Shown here: positions 1 to 8,046 of the stretch, one piece after another | How positions within the stretch are numbered: the first letter of the stretch is position 1 | How the letters are laid out: each line of letters opens with the position of its first letter | Origin: an uncultured Steroidobacter sp. | GTDB lineage: Bacteria > Pseudomonadota > Gammaproteobacteria > Steroidobacterales > Steroidobacteraceae | Length of the DNA stretch: 26,379 nt | Direction of reading: 5' to 3' | NCBI GenBank assembly: GCA_946478975.1 | Contig: CAMLEO010000072.1 | Location: forward strand, 1 to 26,379 | The notes under the pieces: generated by a model | The model's input: the letters and a program-made list of their open reading frames with translations, nothing else | The model's database searches: none | Told to the model about the DNA's origin: nothing | Made by a program: the position numbers and the translations under genes

Positions 1-1100
1 ATCGCTTTCATGTCCGGCACACCGCCGAGGTCGCGACGCATTTGTTCCTTGTACCACTGGCCCGCCGGGGTCGAGTACCACTGTAGCAGCGGCCCGGGGA
101 CGACCTTCGCGTAGGCTGGATCCTTGAGCGTGTCCTCACGAAACAAATCGCCCAGGCCCGCAATCACGCGGAACGTCGGCTGATAACCGATGTTCTTGGC
201 GTGCAGGTTGCGCAGGTGCTCGGCGATGGCCGGCGGCACGCCCTGATCCGCCGAATATTCGTTCCAGTTCCACAGGCCGTGCACGATTACATCGACGTCG
301 GCCGCGACGGCGATGCGCTGGCTGTCGATCGCATTGGCGTGAGCAAGCAACGGCAGCCCGTGTTTGTGAGCTGCGGCGCGCACGCGCTTCAATGTTTCCT
401 GGCTCATGATCGGCCAGCTGTTGTCCTCGCCGAAGCCGTCTTCGATGAAGATCTTGATGCAACGGACGCCCGTGGCCGCGAGACGATCGACGACAGCCTC
501 AGGCGTGTGACGCGCAGGATCTTCGCCGGCGGGCATGGGATGAGCCGCCGCGTTGGCGGGTTCATAAACATATTCAGGAGCGAACCGCTTGGCGACCTCG
601 GGATCCATCATCACCACCGGGTAGCCGCCCGGCACGACGATGGGGCCGCAGCGAAACAGATCCGGATGCTGGGGCTGGGCGTCGAAGTTGTCGCGCATCT
701 CGTCGATGCTCGCCAGGTCCAGCAGCTGCGTGACGCCAAAATAAAGATAGCTGCGAGGCTGCTGGCGAGCGTGCAGCTCACGCAGCTGGGCCAGGGTCGC
801 GTCACCTTCGGCCCAAGGCAGGCCCGGCGTATCGCCGACGTGGACGTGCGCATCCATGATTCCGGGCGCCAGGAACTTGCCGTGCCCGTCGATGTGAGTC
901 GCGCCGGCGCCGGCCGTCAGTTTCCTGGCGCTCACCGCCACGATGCGTCCATTGCGAATCAGCACGTTTTGCTTCGGCTGGACGCCGGCATGCTGGGCGG
1001 AAACCACGTTGACTTGCTCGATCACGAGCTCGGCGGCGTGGGCCGCATTCATCAGCAGTGCCGCCCATGCGAACAGGGCCAATCGGGTCGCCAAAGTCAT
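1..1100 (-). CDS. Secreted metal-dependent amidohydrolase (partial, C-terminus beyond the left edge)
   Basis: About 366 residues are visible, starting at the ATG at 1100; the stop codon lies outside the window. A typical signal peptide (residues 1 to about 22, hydrophobic core then AHA) predicts export. The amidohydrolase superfamily pattern is clear: an N-terminal beta-sandwich strand with an IRNGRI-type motif (48-53), the metal-binding HVH pair (H85, H87) after LAPGIMDAH, a candidate bridging lysine (K216 in CIKIF), and two later histidines (H254 in LLAHAN, H274 in IVHG). This resembles the imidazolonepropionase/prolidase-like hydrolases, many of which are exported and cleave amide or dipeptide bonds; the substrate cannot be read from sequence. 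A purine-rich GGAAGGAA lies about 10 bases before the start. It is divergent from the arabinose unit A and shares its upstream region, but a role in arabinose use is not supported. Confidence 0.88.
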   Translation of the reverse strand, partial: MTLATRLALFAWAALLMNAAHAAELVIEQVNVVSAQHAGVQPKQNVLIRNGRIVAVSARKLTAGAGATHIDGHGKFLAPGIMDAHVHVGDTPGLPWAEGDATLAQLRELHARQQPRSYLYFGVTQLLDLASIDEMRDNFDAQPQHPDLFRCGPIVVPGGYPVVMMDPEVAKRFAPEYVYEPANAAAHPMPAGEDPARHTPEAVVDRLAATGVRCIKIFIEDGFGEDNSWPIMSQETLKRVRAAAHKHGLPLLAHANAIDSQRIAVAADVDVIVHGLWNWNEYSADQGVPPAIAEHLRNLHAKNIGYQPTFRVIAGLGDLFREDTLKDPAYAKVVPGPLLQWYSTPAGQWYKEQMRRDLGGVPDMKA

Positions 1101-1245
1101 CTTGCGAGGTTCCTTCCGGGAGTGGAGCGGTCGTGAGACGCGCGCGAGGGCGGTTTGGGTTGCGCATTGTGCCGGACCGACCCCGCACAAAGCCCACTTT
1201 TTCAGCACAAATCCCGGCTTGTGAAGCGGCGCAATTGCTGACATT

Positions 1246-1262
1246 TTGTCTGAGTATTAGAC
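1246..1262 (+). promoter_or_regulatory. Putative regulon operator, copy 1 (TTGTCTGAGT core)
   Basis: TTGTCTGAGTAT (1246-1257) shares a 10-base identical core with two other sites, at 13170-13181 (minus strand) and 14235-14246. Each lies just before a unit of arabinose genes. Here it ends 38 bases before the GTG at 1296. In this copy the core is also part of an imperfect dyad, GTCT-N7-AGAC (1248-1262). Weak sigma70-like hexamers nearby (TTGCTG 1235-1240 with TAGACT 1258-1263, spacer 17) would place the site inside the promoter. The FadR-type regulator at 13330-14112 is the natural candidate to bind it, by inference. Confidence 0.6.
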
Positions 1263-1295
1263 TGCTGGTCCCTTTGTATACCTGGTTAGAGTCGC

Positions 1296-2462
1296 GTGAC
1301 CGAAAAACAGCTAGTGTCCCCGGGCCGCATGGCCAAGAGAGTGGGTTGGGCAATGGGAGTGCTCATGCTGAACAGCATTGGGGTGGCCGGGGCCGCCGAA
1401 GCCCGGCGAGGCGATTTCGGCGCGCTGGCCGATGGCACCAGGATCGAGTCGGTGGAGCTGGCGAACGGCAAGGGCATGTCCGTGCGCATCATCACCCTGG
1501 GCGCGGCCATTCAGCAGTTGATGGTGCCGGACCGCCAGGGCAAGCCGGGCGACGTGGTGCTCGGCTATGCGACGGCTCAGCAGTACCTCGATCAGCCGCA
1601 GTATTTCGGCGCGACCGTCGGGCGTTATGCCAATCGCATCGCCAAGGGCAAGTTCACGCTCGACGGCAAGCAGTATCAGCTGGAAACCAACGACGGCCCG
1701 AATCACTTGCACGGCGGCAAGCATGGGCTGGATAAAGTGGTGTGGAAGATCGACTCCGTGACGCCCGGCTCGCCTGCGCGGGTGGTGCTGAGCCACGTCA
1801 GTCCCGATGGCGCCGGCGGTTATCCGGGCACGTTGAAAGTGACCGCGACCTATTCGCTCAACGACAAGAACGAGCTGTCGATCGAATACCGCGCGACCAC
1901 CGACAAGCCGACCATCGTCAATATCACCAATCACAGCTATTTCAACCTGGCCGGCGAAGCGTCGACCAGCGACGTGATGGGCCAGCGCCTGACGCTGTTC
2001 GCGAGCAAATACACGCCGGTCGATAAAACATTGATCCCGACCGGCGAGCTGCGCCCGGTCGCCGGCACGCCTTTCGATTTCCGGCAGCCGAAAGCGATCG
2101 GCGAGCGCGTGCGCGATGGCAAAGATGAGCAGCTGCGCATCGGTCGCGGCTATGATCACAACTTCGTCGTCGACGGCAAGCCGAATGAATTGCGGCCCGC
2201 CGCGCGCGTCGAAGACCCGGGCTCCGGGCGCGTGATGGAATTGCTCGCCACCGGCCCCGGCGTGCAGTTCTACTCGGGCAACTTCCTGGACGCGACCAGT
2301 GTCGGCAAGTCGGGACGCGTGTATCGTCAAGGCGATGGGCTCTGCCTCGAACCGCAGGTGTTTCCGGACTCGCCCAATCACGGCGACTTTCCGACGTCGC
2401 GCCTGAATCCGGGCGCAACGTATGTAAACACGCTGGTGCTGCGGTTCTCCGCTGCACCTTGA
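1296..2462 (+). CDS. galM: Aldose 1-epimerase (mutarotase), probably periplasmic
   Basis: It interconverts the alpha and beta anomers of a free aldose such as L-arabinose. The GalM fold is recognised from GATVGRYANRI (105-115), the GPNHLHGG substrate loop (134-141), NHSYFNLAG with catalytic acid H213 (212-220), and CLEPQ with catalytic base E352 (350-354) followed by FPDSPNH. Length 388 aa is normal for a GalM with a leader. I give the GTG at 1296; an in-frame ATG at 1329 is also possible. Either start leaves a hydrophobic segment ending GVAGAAEA, which looks like a signal peptide, so the enzyme probably acts in the periplasm on liberated sugar. It is the first gene of unit A, 37 bases before the dehydratase, with the putative operator just upstream. 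Confidence 0.92.
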   Translation: MTEKQLVSPGRMAKRVGWAMGVLMLNSIGVAGAAEARRGDFGALADGTRIESVELANGKGMSVRIITLGAAIQQLMVPDRQGKPGDVVLGYATAQQYLDQPQYFGATVGRYANRIAKGKFTLDGKQYQLETNDGPNHLHGGKHGLDKVVWKIDSVTPGSPARVVLSHVSPDGAGGYPGTLKVTATYSLNDKNELSIEYRATTDKPTIVNITNHSYFNLAGEASTSDVMGQRLTLFASKYTPVDKTLIPTGELRPVAGTPFDFRQPKAIGERVRDGKDEQLRIGRGYDHNFVVDGKPNELRPAARVEDPGSGRVMELLATGPGVQFYSGNFLDATSVGKSGRVYRQGDGLCLEPQVFPDSPNHGDFPTSRLNPGATYVNTLVLRFSAAP

Positions 2463-2499
2463 GAGAATCGCCCTTCGAAGATTTGAAACCTAAGGCAAC

Positions 2500-4311
2500 A
2501 TGACTTCATCCAACTCGAATTCGAATGTTCCGCGTCGGCTGCGCTCGCGTGCCTGGTTCGACGATCCGTCCAATGCAGACATGACCGCGCTGTACCTGGA
2601 GCGGTACATGAATTTCGGCCTGTCGCTGCAGGAGCTGCAGTCGGGCAAGCCGATCATCGGCATCGCGCAGACCGGCAGCGACCTGTCGCCGTGCAATCGT
2701 CATCACGTGGTGCTGGCCGAACGCGTGCGTGAAGGCATTCGCGAAGCGGGCGGCATCGTGCTGGAATTTCCGGTGCATCCGATTCAGGAAACCGGCAAGC
2801 GTCCGACCGCCGGCCTGGATCGCAATCTCGCGTATCTCGGGCTGGTGGAAGTGCTGTTCGGCTATCCGCTCGATGGCGTGGTGCTGACGGTCGGATGTGA
2901 CAAGACGACGCCCGCATGTTTGATGGCCGCGGCCACCGTGAACATGCCGGCGATCGCGCTGTCGGTCGGCCCGATGCTCAACGGCTGGTACAAAGGCATG
3001 CGCACGGGATCGGGCACGATCGTGTGGCGCGCGCGTGAGCTGCTGGCGGCGGGCGAGATCGACTATCAGGGCTTCATCAAGCTCGTCGCGTCGTCTGCGC
3101 CGTCCACCGGTTACTGCAACACCATGGGCACGGCGACGACCATGAACAGCCTCACCGAAGCGCTCGGCATGTCGTTGCCAGGCTCGGCGGCGATTCCGGC
3201 GCCGTTCCGCGATCGCCAGGAATGCGCCTATCTCACCGGCAAACAAATCGTCGAGATGGTGTGGGCGGATCGCAAGCCTTCGGACATTCTCACGCGCGAG
3301 GCGTTCATCAACGCCATTCGCGTCAACTCGGCGATCGGCGGCTCGACCAACGCGCCGATTCATTTGAACGCGCTGGCTCGTCACATCGGCCTGGAGCTGA
3401 CCGTCGACGACTGGCAGCGTTACGGTTTGGATATTCCGTTGCTGGTGAACCTGCAGCCCGCCGGCGAATATCTCGGCGAAGATTACTATCGTGCCGGCGG
3501 CGTGCCTGCGGTGGTCGCGGAATTGATGAAGCAGGGCCTGATCGAAGAGAAGGCGCTGACCGTCAACGGCCGCACCATCGGCGACAACTGCCGGACCGCG
3601 ACCATCGAAGACACCAAGGTGATTCGCAGCTTCGATCAGCCGTTGAAGAAGCGCGCTGGCTTCTCGGTCCTGCGCGGCAACTTGTTCGATTCGGCGATCA
3701 TGAAGACCAGCGTGATCTCCGAGGACTTCCGCGCCCGTTATCTCTCCAATCCGAAAGATCCGGATGCGTTCGAAGGCCGCGCCGTGGTGTTCGACGGGCC
3801 CGAGGATTATCACAAGCGCATCGACGATCCTTCGCTGGGCATCGACGAAACGACGTTGCTGTTCATGCGCGGCACCGGTCCGATCGGTTATCCCGGCGCC
3901 GCCGAGGTGGTGAACATGCGTCCGCCCGCGGCGCTGATCAAAGCAGGTATTCACAACCTGCCGTGTATCGGTGACGGCCGGCAGTCGGGCACCTCGGGCT
4001 CGCCGTCGATTCTCAATGCCTCGCCGGAGGCGGCGATCGGTGGCGGCCTCGCACTGTTGAAGACAGGCGATCGCGTGCGCATCGATCTACGCAAGGGCGA
4101 AGCAAACGTTCTGATCAGCGATGAAGAATTGAATCGTCGTCGCGAGGCGTTGAAGGCAGCGGGCGGCTATCCGGTGCCGCCGAGCCAGACGCCGTGGCAG
4201 GAGATTCAGCGTGCGGTGGTCGGCCAGGCCGACACCGGCGCGGTGCTGGAGAATGCCACCAAGTATCAGAAGCTGGCGCAGACGATCGGCGTGCCCCGGC
4301 ACAACCACTAA
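2500..4311 (+). CDS. IlvD/EDD-family pentonate dehydratase, probably L-arabonate dehydratase
   Basis: It dehydrates L-arabonate to 2-keto-3-deoxy-L-arabonate, step three of the non-phosphorylating L-arabinose route. The protein has 603 aa, usual for the sugar-acid branch of IlvD/EDD. Three iron-sulfur cluster cysteines are present: C65 (SPCN), C133 (GCDKTTPAC) and C206 (GYCNTMGT), with K135 in the position of the carbamylated metal-binding lysine. As I recall them, the Rhizobium L-arabonate dehydratase ligands are six residues lower, a constant offset. The [11 protein letters not shown] loop (491-501) carries the serine expected to act as base. D-xylonate and other pentonates are alternative substrates in this family; the neighbouring arabinofuranosidases favour L-arabonate. 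Start ATG 2500; the next gene follows after 20 bases. Confidence 0.9.
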   Translation: MTSSNSNSNVPRRLRSRAWFDDPSNADMTALYLERYMNFGLSLQELQSGKPIIGIAQTGSDLSPCNRHHVVLAERVREGIREAGGIVLEFPVHPIQETGKRPTAGLDRNLAYLGLVEVLFGYPLDGVVLTVGCDKTTPACLMAAATVNMPAIALSVGPMLNGWYKGMRTGSGTIVWRARELLAAGEIDYQGFIKLVASSAPSTGYCNTMGTATTMNSLTEALGMSLPGSAAIPAPFRDRQECAYLTGKQIVEMVWADRKPSDILTREAFINAIRVNSAIGGSTNAPIHLNALARHIGLELTVDDWQRYGLDIPLLVNLQPAGEYLGEDYYRAGGVPAVVAELMKQGLIEEKALTVNGRTIGDNCRTATIEDTKVIRSFDQPLKKRAGFSVLRGNLFDSAIMKTSVISEDFRARYLSNPKDPDAFEGRAVVFDGPEDYHKRIDDPSLGIDETTLLFMRGTGPIGYPGAAEVVNMRPPAALIKAGIHNLPCIGDGRQSGTSGSPSILNASPEAAIGGGLALLKTGDRVRIDLRKGEANVLISDEELNRRREALKAAGGYPVPPSQTPWQEIQRAVVGQADTGAVLENATKYQKLAQTIGVPRHNH

Positions 4312-4331
4312 CAAACATCGGAGCTGCTTTA

Positions 4332-5207
4332 GTGGCAGAGCAATGGCGAGTCATCCAGCGCGCCGATTGCGACGACCTCGGCGAGGGGTTGTTGTGGTCG
4401 GCGCGTGAGAATGCGGTTTACTGGGTCGATATTCTTTCGCACGCCGTCAACCGCTATTTGCTCGCCGACGGCAGCGTCAAGCGCTGGACGGTGCCGGAGC
4501 GCATCGGCTGGGTCATCGAACGCCGCGCGAAATCCGGCTTCATCGCCGGATTTCAAAGCGGCTTCGCCGAGCTCGAACTGGAGCCGCTCACGGTCCGCCC
4601 GATCGTCGATCCCGAGCCGCAGCTGCCCGGCAATCGTTTGAACGATGCCAAGGCGGACCACCGGCGTGGCGCAATCTGGGCCGGCACCATGGATGCGGCG
4701 ATCGAAGCGACCACCGGCGCTTTGTATCGTTTGAACCCCGACCACAGCGTGCGTCGCATGGACGATGGTTACAAGATCGCCAACGGCCCGGCGTTCAGCC
4801 CGAACGAAGATTTGATCTATCACACCGATACCGGCCTGGGCACGGTGTACTGCTACGACGTTTCCCCCGCCGGCGAGCTCGCCAATCGCCGCGTGTTTCT
4901 ACAATTCACCAGCGACATGGGCTGGCCCGACGGCATGACCGTCGATGCGCAAGGATATGTTTGGATCGCACACTGGGGCGGTTCGCGCGTGAGCCGCTTC
5001 TCGCCGGACGGCAAGCTCGACCGCGCCATCTCGCTGCCGGCCTCGCAGATCACCAACGTCGCTTTCGCCGGCCCGAACCTGGACCGGATGTTTGTGACTT
5101 CGGCTGCGCAGGGCATCGATCGCGCCCAGGAGCCGCTCGCCGGATCGTTGTTCGAAGTCGATGCAGGCGGCGTGCGCGGCCTGCCGCCGGGAATGTTTGG
5201 CGGCTGA
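4332..5207 (+). CDS. SMP-30/gluconolactonase-family sugar lactonase (probable L-arabinolactonase)
   Basis: It is predicted to open L-arabino-lactone to L-arabonate in the cytoplasm, between the dehydrogenase and dehydratase steps. The 291-aa protein is a six-bladed propeller of the SMP-30/LRE family. The divalent-metal residues are visible: E18 (LGEGLLW), N151 (ANGPAFSPN) and D200 (GWPDGMTVD), with the substrate-side NRLND stretch at 101-105 and N158. These positions are close to those of regucalcin (E18, N154, D204). The GTG at 4332 is chosen because GGAG (4320-4323) sits eight bases upstream and the N-terminus then aligns with the family. No signal peptide. It is the last gene of unit A; the stop is four bases from the stop of the convergent kinase, with no clear terminator between them. 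Confidence 0.9.
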   Translation: MAEQWRVIQRADCDDLGEGLLWSARENAVYWVDILSHAVNRYLLADGSVKRWTVPERIGWVIERRAKSGFIAGFQSGFAELELEPLTVRPIVDPEPQLPGNRLNDAKADHRRGAIWAGTMDAAIEATTGALYRLNPDHSVRRMDDGYKIANGPAFSPNEDLIYHTDTGLGTVYCYDVSPAGELANRRVFLQFTSDMGWPDGMTVDAQGYVWIAHWGGSRVSRFSPDGKLDRAISLPASQITNVAFAGPNLDRMFVTSAAQGIDRAQEPLAGSLFEVDAGGVRGLPPGMFGG

Positions 5208-5211
5208 GAGC

Positions 5212-6741
5212 TCAGTCACCGCTGAGTCGCTGTGCCGCTTGCGCCAGAATCTCTTCGAGCGCGCTGAATTTCACCGGCTTCACCAGGTGCTGATCATAAC
5301 CGGCCTCGTACGAGCGGATGCTGTCATCCGAATGGCCGTAGCCGGTGATTGCGACCAGCTCTACTTTCGATAGCCGCGGATCTGCACGTAATCGACGTGC
5401 CAGCTCGTAGCCGTCCATCTGCGGCAAGCCGATATCCACGAGTGCAATGTGCGGCTGAAACTCCGGCGCTGCACGCAGCGCAGTGGCGCCGTCGTGAGCC
5501 AGGGCGACCCGATGTCCATTGCCTTCTAACAACATCGCCAGGCTGCGCGCAGCATCGACATCATCATCTACGACCAGCACACGCAACGAGTGGGCTGCGC
5601 TCTGTGCAGACAATTCCTGCGGCACGCCTTCATCGGATAGAAGTGTGTCGCATGCGGGCAGCATCACTGTGAATTCGCTGCCGGTGCCGAGCTCGCTGCG
5701 GGCTTCGACCGAGCCGCCGTGCAACTCAACCAAACGTCGCACCAGGGACAAGCCGATGCCGAGGCCGCCTCGGGAGCGGCCGACGGAGAACGGCGACTGG
5801 GTGAACGGTTGAAACAAACGTGGCATCAGCTCCGGCTCGATGCCAATCCCCGTGTCCCGCACGCGAACGACGGCGCGGTCGCCCTCGCGAGTCACGATCA
5901 GATCGATGCGTCCGCCGTCATCGGTGTACTTGCCGGCGTTGTTGAGCAGATTGACCAGGATCTGCTGCAGCCTCGCCGCGTCGGCACAGACGTCGAGCGG
6001 TTGCGACGGCAGCGCGACGCTGAGGTGATGTCGCCGTTGCTCGATCAGTGCGCTCACTGTTTCCACCGAGCGCGCCACTACGTCCGCGAGCGACACTCGT
6101 TCCCGCTGCAATTGCAGCCGGCCGCTCGTGACGCGCGCCATTTCCATCAAATCGTCGACCAGCTTGGCGATCGACAGCGTCTGGCGTTCGATCATTGCCA
6201 GCGCTTGATCGTGAGTTGCGGTGTCGTTGGGCGTCCGCCGCAGCAGCTGAACTGCATTGATCAACGGCGCGAGCGGGTTGCGCAGCTCGTGAGCCAGCAC
6301 CGCGATGAGTTCATCTTTGCGACGATCGGACTCGCGCAGCTGTTGTTCTACGTGCTTGCGATCGGTCACGTCCCGCGCGGTGCCGAACCATTCGATGATG
6401 CGGTCGTGAGCATCGAGGATGGGAATGGCGCGGGAGAACGTCCAGCCGAGCGAGCCGTCGGCTCGGATCACCCGATGTTCCAGCTCGAACGTGCTCTTGT
6501 GACGAATCGCATGCTGGACGGTTGCGAGCACCGCGGGCTGGTCGTCAGGATGAATGTAACGATCGAGCCAGGCGCGACTCGGCTGCGTGGTGTCGGCGAT
6601 GAATTCCTTGCCGGCCAGGAAGCGCATCTCGCGCCAGTCCGGGCTCATGCAGTAAACAACGTCCGAGGTGGCCAGGACGAAGGCGCGGAATCGTTGCTCG
6701 GTTTGCGCGAGCTCGCCAACGTCGTCCCATTGATCTGTCAC
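5212..6741 (-). CDS. Hybrid sensor histidine kinase (PAS - HisKA - HATPase - receiver)
   Basis: The 509-aa cytoplasmic protein starts at the GTG at 6741, after which homology begins. Domains in order: a PAS/PAC sensor domain (about 12-130, with the RDVTDRK ending); a HisKA dimerisation domain with phospho-acceptor H151 in AHELRNPLAPL; an HATPase domain with N-box NLLNNAGKY (264-272), G1 DTGIG (296-300) and G2 GGLGIGL (325-331); and a C-terminal receiver with acidic pocket VDDD (391-394), acceptor D436 (LVDIGLP) and K488 (KPVK). No membrane segment, so the signal is probably cytosolic or a bound cofactor. No DNA-binding output domain and no separate response regulator with a receiver in the window. 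It follows the LuxR gene after 130 bases that contain a long hairpin. A role in arabinose sensing is unproven. Confidence 0.93.
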   Translation of the reverse strand: MTDQWDDVGELAQTEQRFRAFVLATSDVVYCMSPDWREMRFLAGKEFIADTTQPSRAWLDRYIHPDDQPAVLATVQHAIRHKSTFELEHRVIRADGSLGWTFSRAIPILDAHDRIIEWFGTARDVTDRKHVEQQLRESDRRKDELIAVLAHELRNPLAPLINAVQLLRRTPNDTATHDQALAMIERQTLSIAKLVDDLMEMARVTSGRLQLQRERVSLADVVARSVETVSALIEQRRHHLSVALPSQPLDVCADAARLQQILVNLLNNAGKYTDDGGRIDLIVTREGDRAVVRVRDTGIGIEPELMPRLFQPFTQSPFSVGRSRGGLGIGLSLVRRLVELHGGSVEARSELGTGSEFTVMLPACDTLLSDEGVPQELSAQSAAHSLRVLVVDDDVDAARSLAMLLEGNGHRVALAHDGATALRAAPEFQPHIALVDIGLPQMDGYELARRLRADPRLSKVELVAITGYGHSDDSIRSYEAGYDQHLVKPVKFSALEEILAQAAQRLSGD

Positions 6742-6754
6742 AACAGACTCATGC

Positions 6755-6808
6755 CTCTTGCGCCCGCCACCTTCAGCCGTGAGCGCAGCGCCCAGGCGGG
6801 CGCAAGAG
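6755..6808 (-). promoter_or_regulatory. Leader hairpin over the kinase ribosome binding site
   Basis: On the minus strand, CTCTTGCGCCCGCC (6808-6795) and GGCGGGCGCAAGAG (6768-6755) form a perfect 14-base inverted repeat with a 26-base loop. The second arm includes the AAGAG that, extended to AAGAGG, is the best Shine-Dalgarno candidate for the GTG at 6741. A further TCTCTTGCGC (6837-6828) could pair with the same arm, giving two competing folds. There is no U-run, so it does not look like a terminator. A four-codon reading frame starting ATG at 6752 ends at a TGA overlapping the kinase GTG. A translational control role is inference. Confidence 0.55.
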
Positions 6809-6845
6809 AACACCAAGCGAATCGCTCGCGCAAGAGAGCGCGAGG

Positions 6846-6862
6846 TACTAGGTCTACTAGTA
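6846..6862. promoter_or_regulatory. TACTAG tandem with TACTAGTA palindrome
   Basis: TACTAG (6846-6851) is repeated nine bases later as TACTAGTA (6855-6862), itself a perfect 8-base palindrome, in a short AT-rich patch of otherwise GC-rich DNA. It sits just past the LuxR stop and about 115 bases upstream of the kinase start, where a regulator of the kinase promoter could bind. The LuxR-type protein encoded next door is a candidate binder, by position only. Confidence 0.4.
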
Positions 6863-6871
6863 TTTATGCTT

Positions 6872-7528
6872 TCAGACGGCCCGGCCGGAGCGGCGCGAGC
6901 CACCGTTCTTGGTCAAATCGTGACGTGTGATCGCACGCTCCCGCGCCCAAATAATGGCCGCGCTCCGGCGGTTCACACCGATTTTCTTGAACAGCGACGC
7001 AAGGTGGTTGCGCACGGTGTTTTGCGAAAGATTAAGAATTCGACCCATTTCCGCATCGCTGCGACCTTCACACACGAGCGACAACACCTCGCGCTCGCGC
7101 GAACTCAACATATCGAGGTCCGCTGCGCGATTGGCAGGCGGCGCTGCCTGCAGTGCTGCCTTGAGCTTTTCCAGCATGGGCTGTGTGAACCAGGAGGAGT
7201 CGGCCATGACTTCCTCGACCGCGCTCATGATCCGATGCAGATCCGGCGCGTTGGTCTCACGCTCCACCGCTTGAATGACAGTCAACGGGCGAGACTCGCC
7301 GGCGACATCGATGTCGACCATGGCAAGCATGCACTCGACCACGACGCGCGCCTGTTCCTTTTTGAGCGGCAGCTGCAGTTTGGTCAGTTCGCCGTCGACG
7401 CGACGACGCGTGTGCTCGTCGACCCAGCGAATGTCGCCGCTCGAATCCACGAATATCACACCCGACTGCAGGGCAGTGACCAGCCGATGCATCGAGTCGT
7501 TTCGCTGCGTACCAGTCGTGTCGGCCAC
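6872..7528 (-). CDS. LuxR-type transcriptional regulator with PAS-like N-terminus
   Basis: 218 aa. The C-terminal part (about 141-197) is a typical LuxR/GerE helix-turn-helix: LSSREREVLSLVCEGRSDAE, then the recognition helix region LSQNTVRNHLASLFKKIGV. The N-terminal 125 residues have a PAS-like pattern (LQSGVIFVDSSGDIRWVD, 20-37). There is no receiver domain and no LuxI partner, so it is neither a classic NarL-type response regulator nor a clear quorum sensor. The start is the GTG at 7528; an internal ATG (residue 13) is an alternative. It lies upstream of the kinase on the same strand, and the two may form one signalling module. A GTGTCA-N4-TGACAC dyad 16 bases upstream of its start may be an autoregulatory site. 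Confidence 0.88.
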   Translation of the reverse strand: MADTTGTQRNDSMHRLVTALQSGVIFVDSSGDIRWVDEHTRRRVDGELTKLQLPLKKEQARVVVECMLAMVDIDVAGESRPLTVIQAVERETNAPDLHRIMSAVEEVMADSSWFTQPMLEKLKAALQAAPPANRAADLDMLSSREREVLSLVCEGRSDAEMGRILNLSQNTVRNHLASLFKKIGVNRRSAAIIWARERAITRHDLTKNGGSRRSGRAV

Positions 7529-7544
7529 GGTAGTCCCCGATGGC

Positions 7545-7560
7545 GTGTCAAAGCTGACAC
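7545..7560. promoter_or_regulatory. Inverted repeat upstream of the LuxR gene
   Basis: GTGTCA (7545-7550) and TGACAC (7555-7560) form a perfect 6-base dyad with a 4-base spacer, 16 bases before the GTG at 7528. The size and position suit a repressor or autoregulatory site. No binding protein can be assigned. Confidence 0.35.
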
Positions 7561-7677
7561 AGCTACGGGAAAACGCGATTTGCGGCGAACCAGTTCCGTT
7601 GCATCAGAAACTGGTAGCGCGGCACTAAGATCGTGCGCGGAAAAGTTCCACGGAATATTGTCGGGAACGGGCGACGC

Positions 7678-7884
7678 TCAGGTCAGGTCGATGGTGCCGT
7701 CAAAAACGACCTTGAGCTTCACGCCGTCGACTTCCAATGTCATGCGACAGGGAAACGATTCGGTGCCGGAGATCTTGCCTTCCTGAAGCGCCGCGCCGAC
7801 GGCGTGCTCGATCTCACGCTGCGAGCTGACGCCGACCATTTTCAGAAACTTGCGGATGCTCAGGTTGAACGCGTCGTCGTTCAT
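7678..7884 (-). CDS. Small DUF6494-like protein
   Basis: A 68-aa soluble protein with no signal peptide or membrane segment. It opens MNDDAFNLSIRKFLKMVGV and continues with SQREIEHAV, a pattern I recognise as the small DUF6494 family, whose function is unknown to me. The second half (VDGVKLKVVFDGTIDL) reads as two beta strands. The ATG at 7884 is supported by GGGAG six bases upstream. It stands alone between the terminator of unit B and the LuxR gene, on the same strand as both. Family assignment is from memory of the N-terminal pattern and is moderately secure; it is real by its ribosome binding site and codon use. Confidence 0.78.
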   Translation of the reverse strand: MNDDAFNLSIRKFLKMVGVSSQREIEHAVGAALQEGKISGTESFPCRMTLEVDGVKLKVVFDGTIDLT

Positions 7885-7990
7885 GGATCGCTCCCGGTTG
7901 AGTGAAGCGCAACTTGCCAATCCCGGTAACGTCGCGCAATGCCGGAATGTTCTGTCGGCACTGCCGCATGCCCGCTGCACCGATAGCCAC

Positions 7991-8022
7991 AAAAAAAGAG
8001 AGGGGCCCGAAGGCCCCTCTCT
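7991..8022 (-). terminator. Rho-independent terminator of unit B
   Basis: Read on the minus strand, a GC-rich stem GAGAGGGGCC (8021-8012) and GGCCCCTCTC (8007-7998) closes a TTCG loop, giving the very stable C(UUCG)G tetraloop, followed by seven T (7997-7991). It starts 25 bases after the GH51 stop codon and points in its direction, so it ends the dehydrogenase-to-GH51 transcript. Confidence 0.93.
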
Positions 8023-8046
8023 CCAAACATCGAAACGCAGCGAGCG

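Noticed and set aside
201..1136. Plus-strand frame opposite the amidohydrolase
   Set aside because: The minus strand gives a continuous amidohydrolase with signal peptide, HVH motif and downstream histidines; the plus frame matches nothing.
2506..3954. Long antisense open frame (482 aa) opposite the dehydratase gene
   Set aside because: It is a by-product of GC-rich codon bias; composition is His/Arg/Ala-rich with no domain pattern, and the sense strand is a clear enzyme with all cluster ligands. Similar antisense frames at 1311-2381, 11570-13231, 5719-6930 and 19081-20124 were dropped for the same reason.
5204..5215. CTGAG-AG-CTCAG between the convergent lactonase and kinase genes
   Set aside because: Five-base arms with a two-base loop cannot form a proper terminator hairpin and there is no T-run.
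7589..7615. Inverted repeat ACCAGTT / AACTGGT with 13-base loop after the DUF6494 gene
   Set aside because: Only seven base pairs, no T-run and no clear gene end to serve; could be chance.
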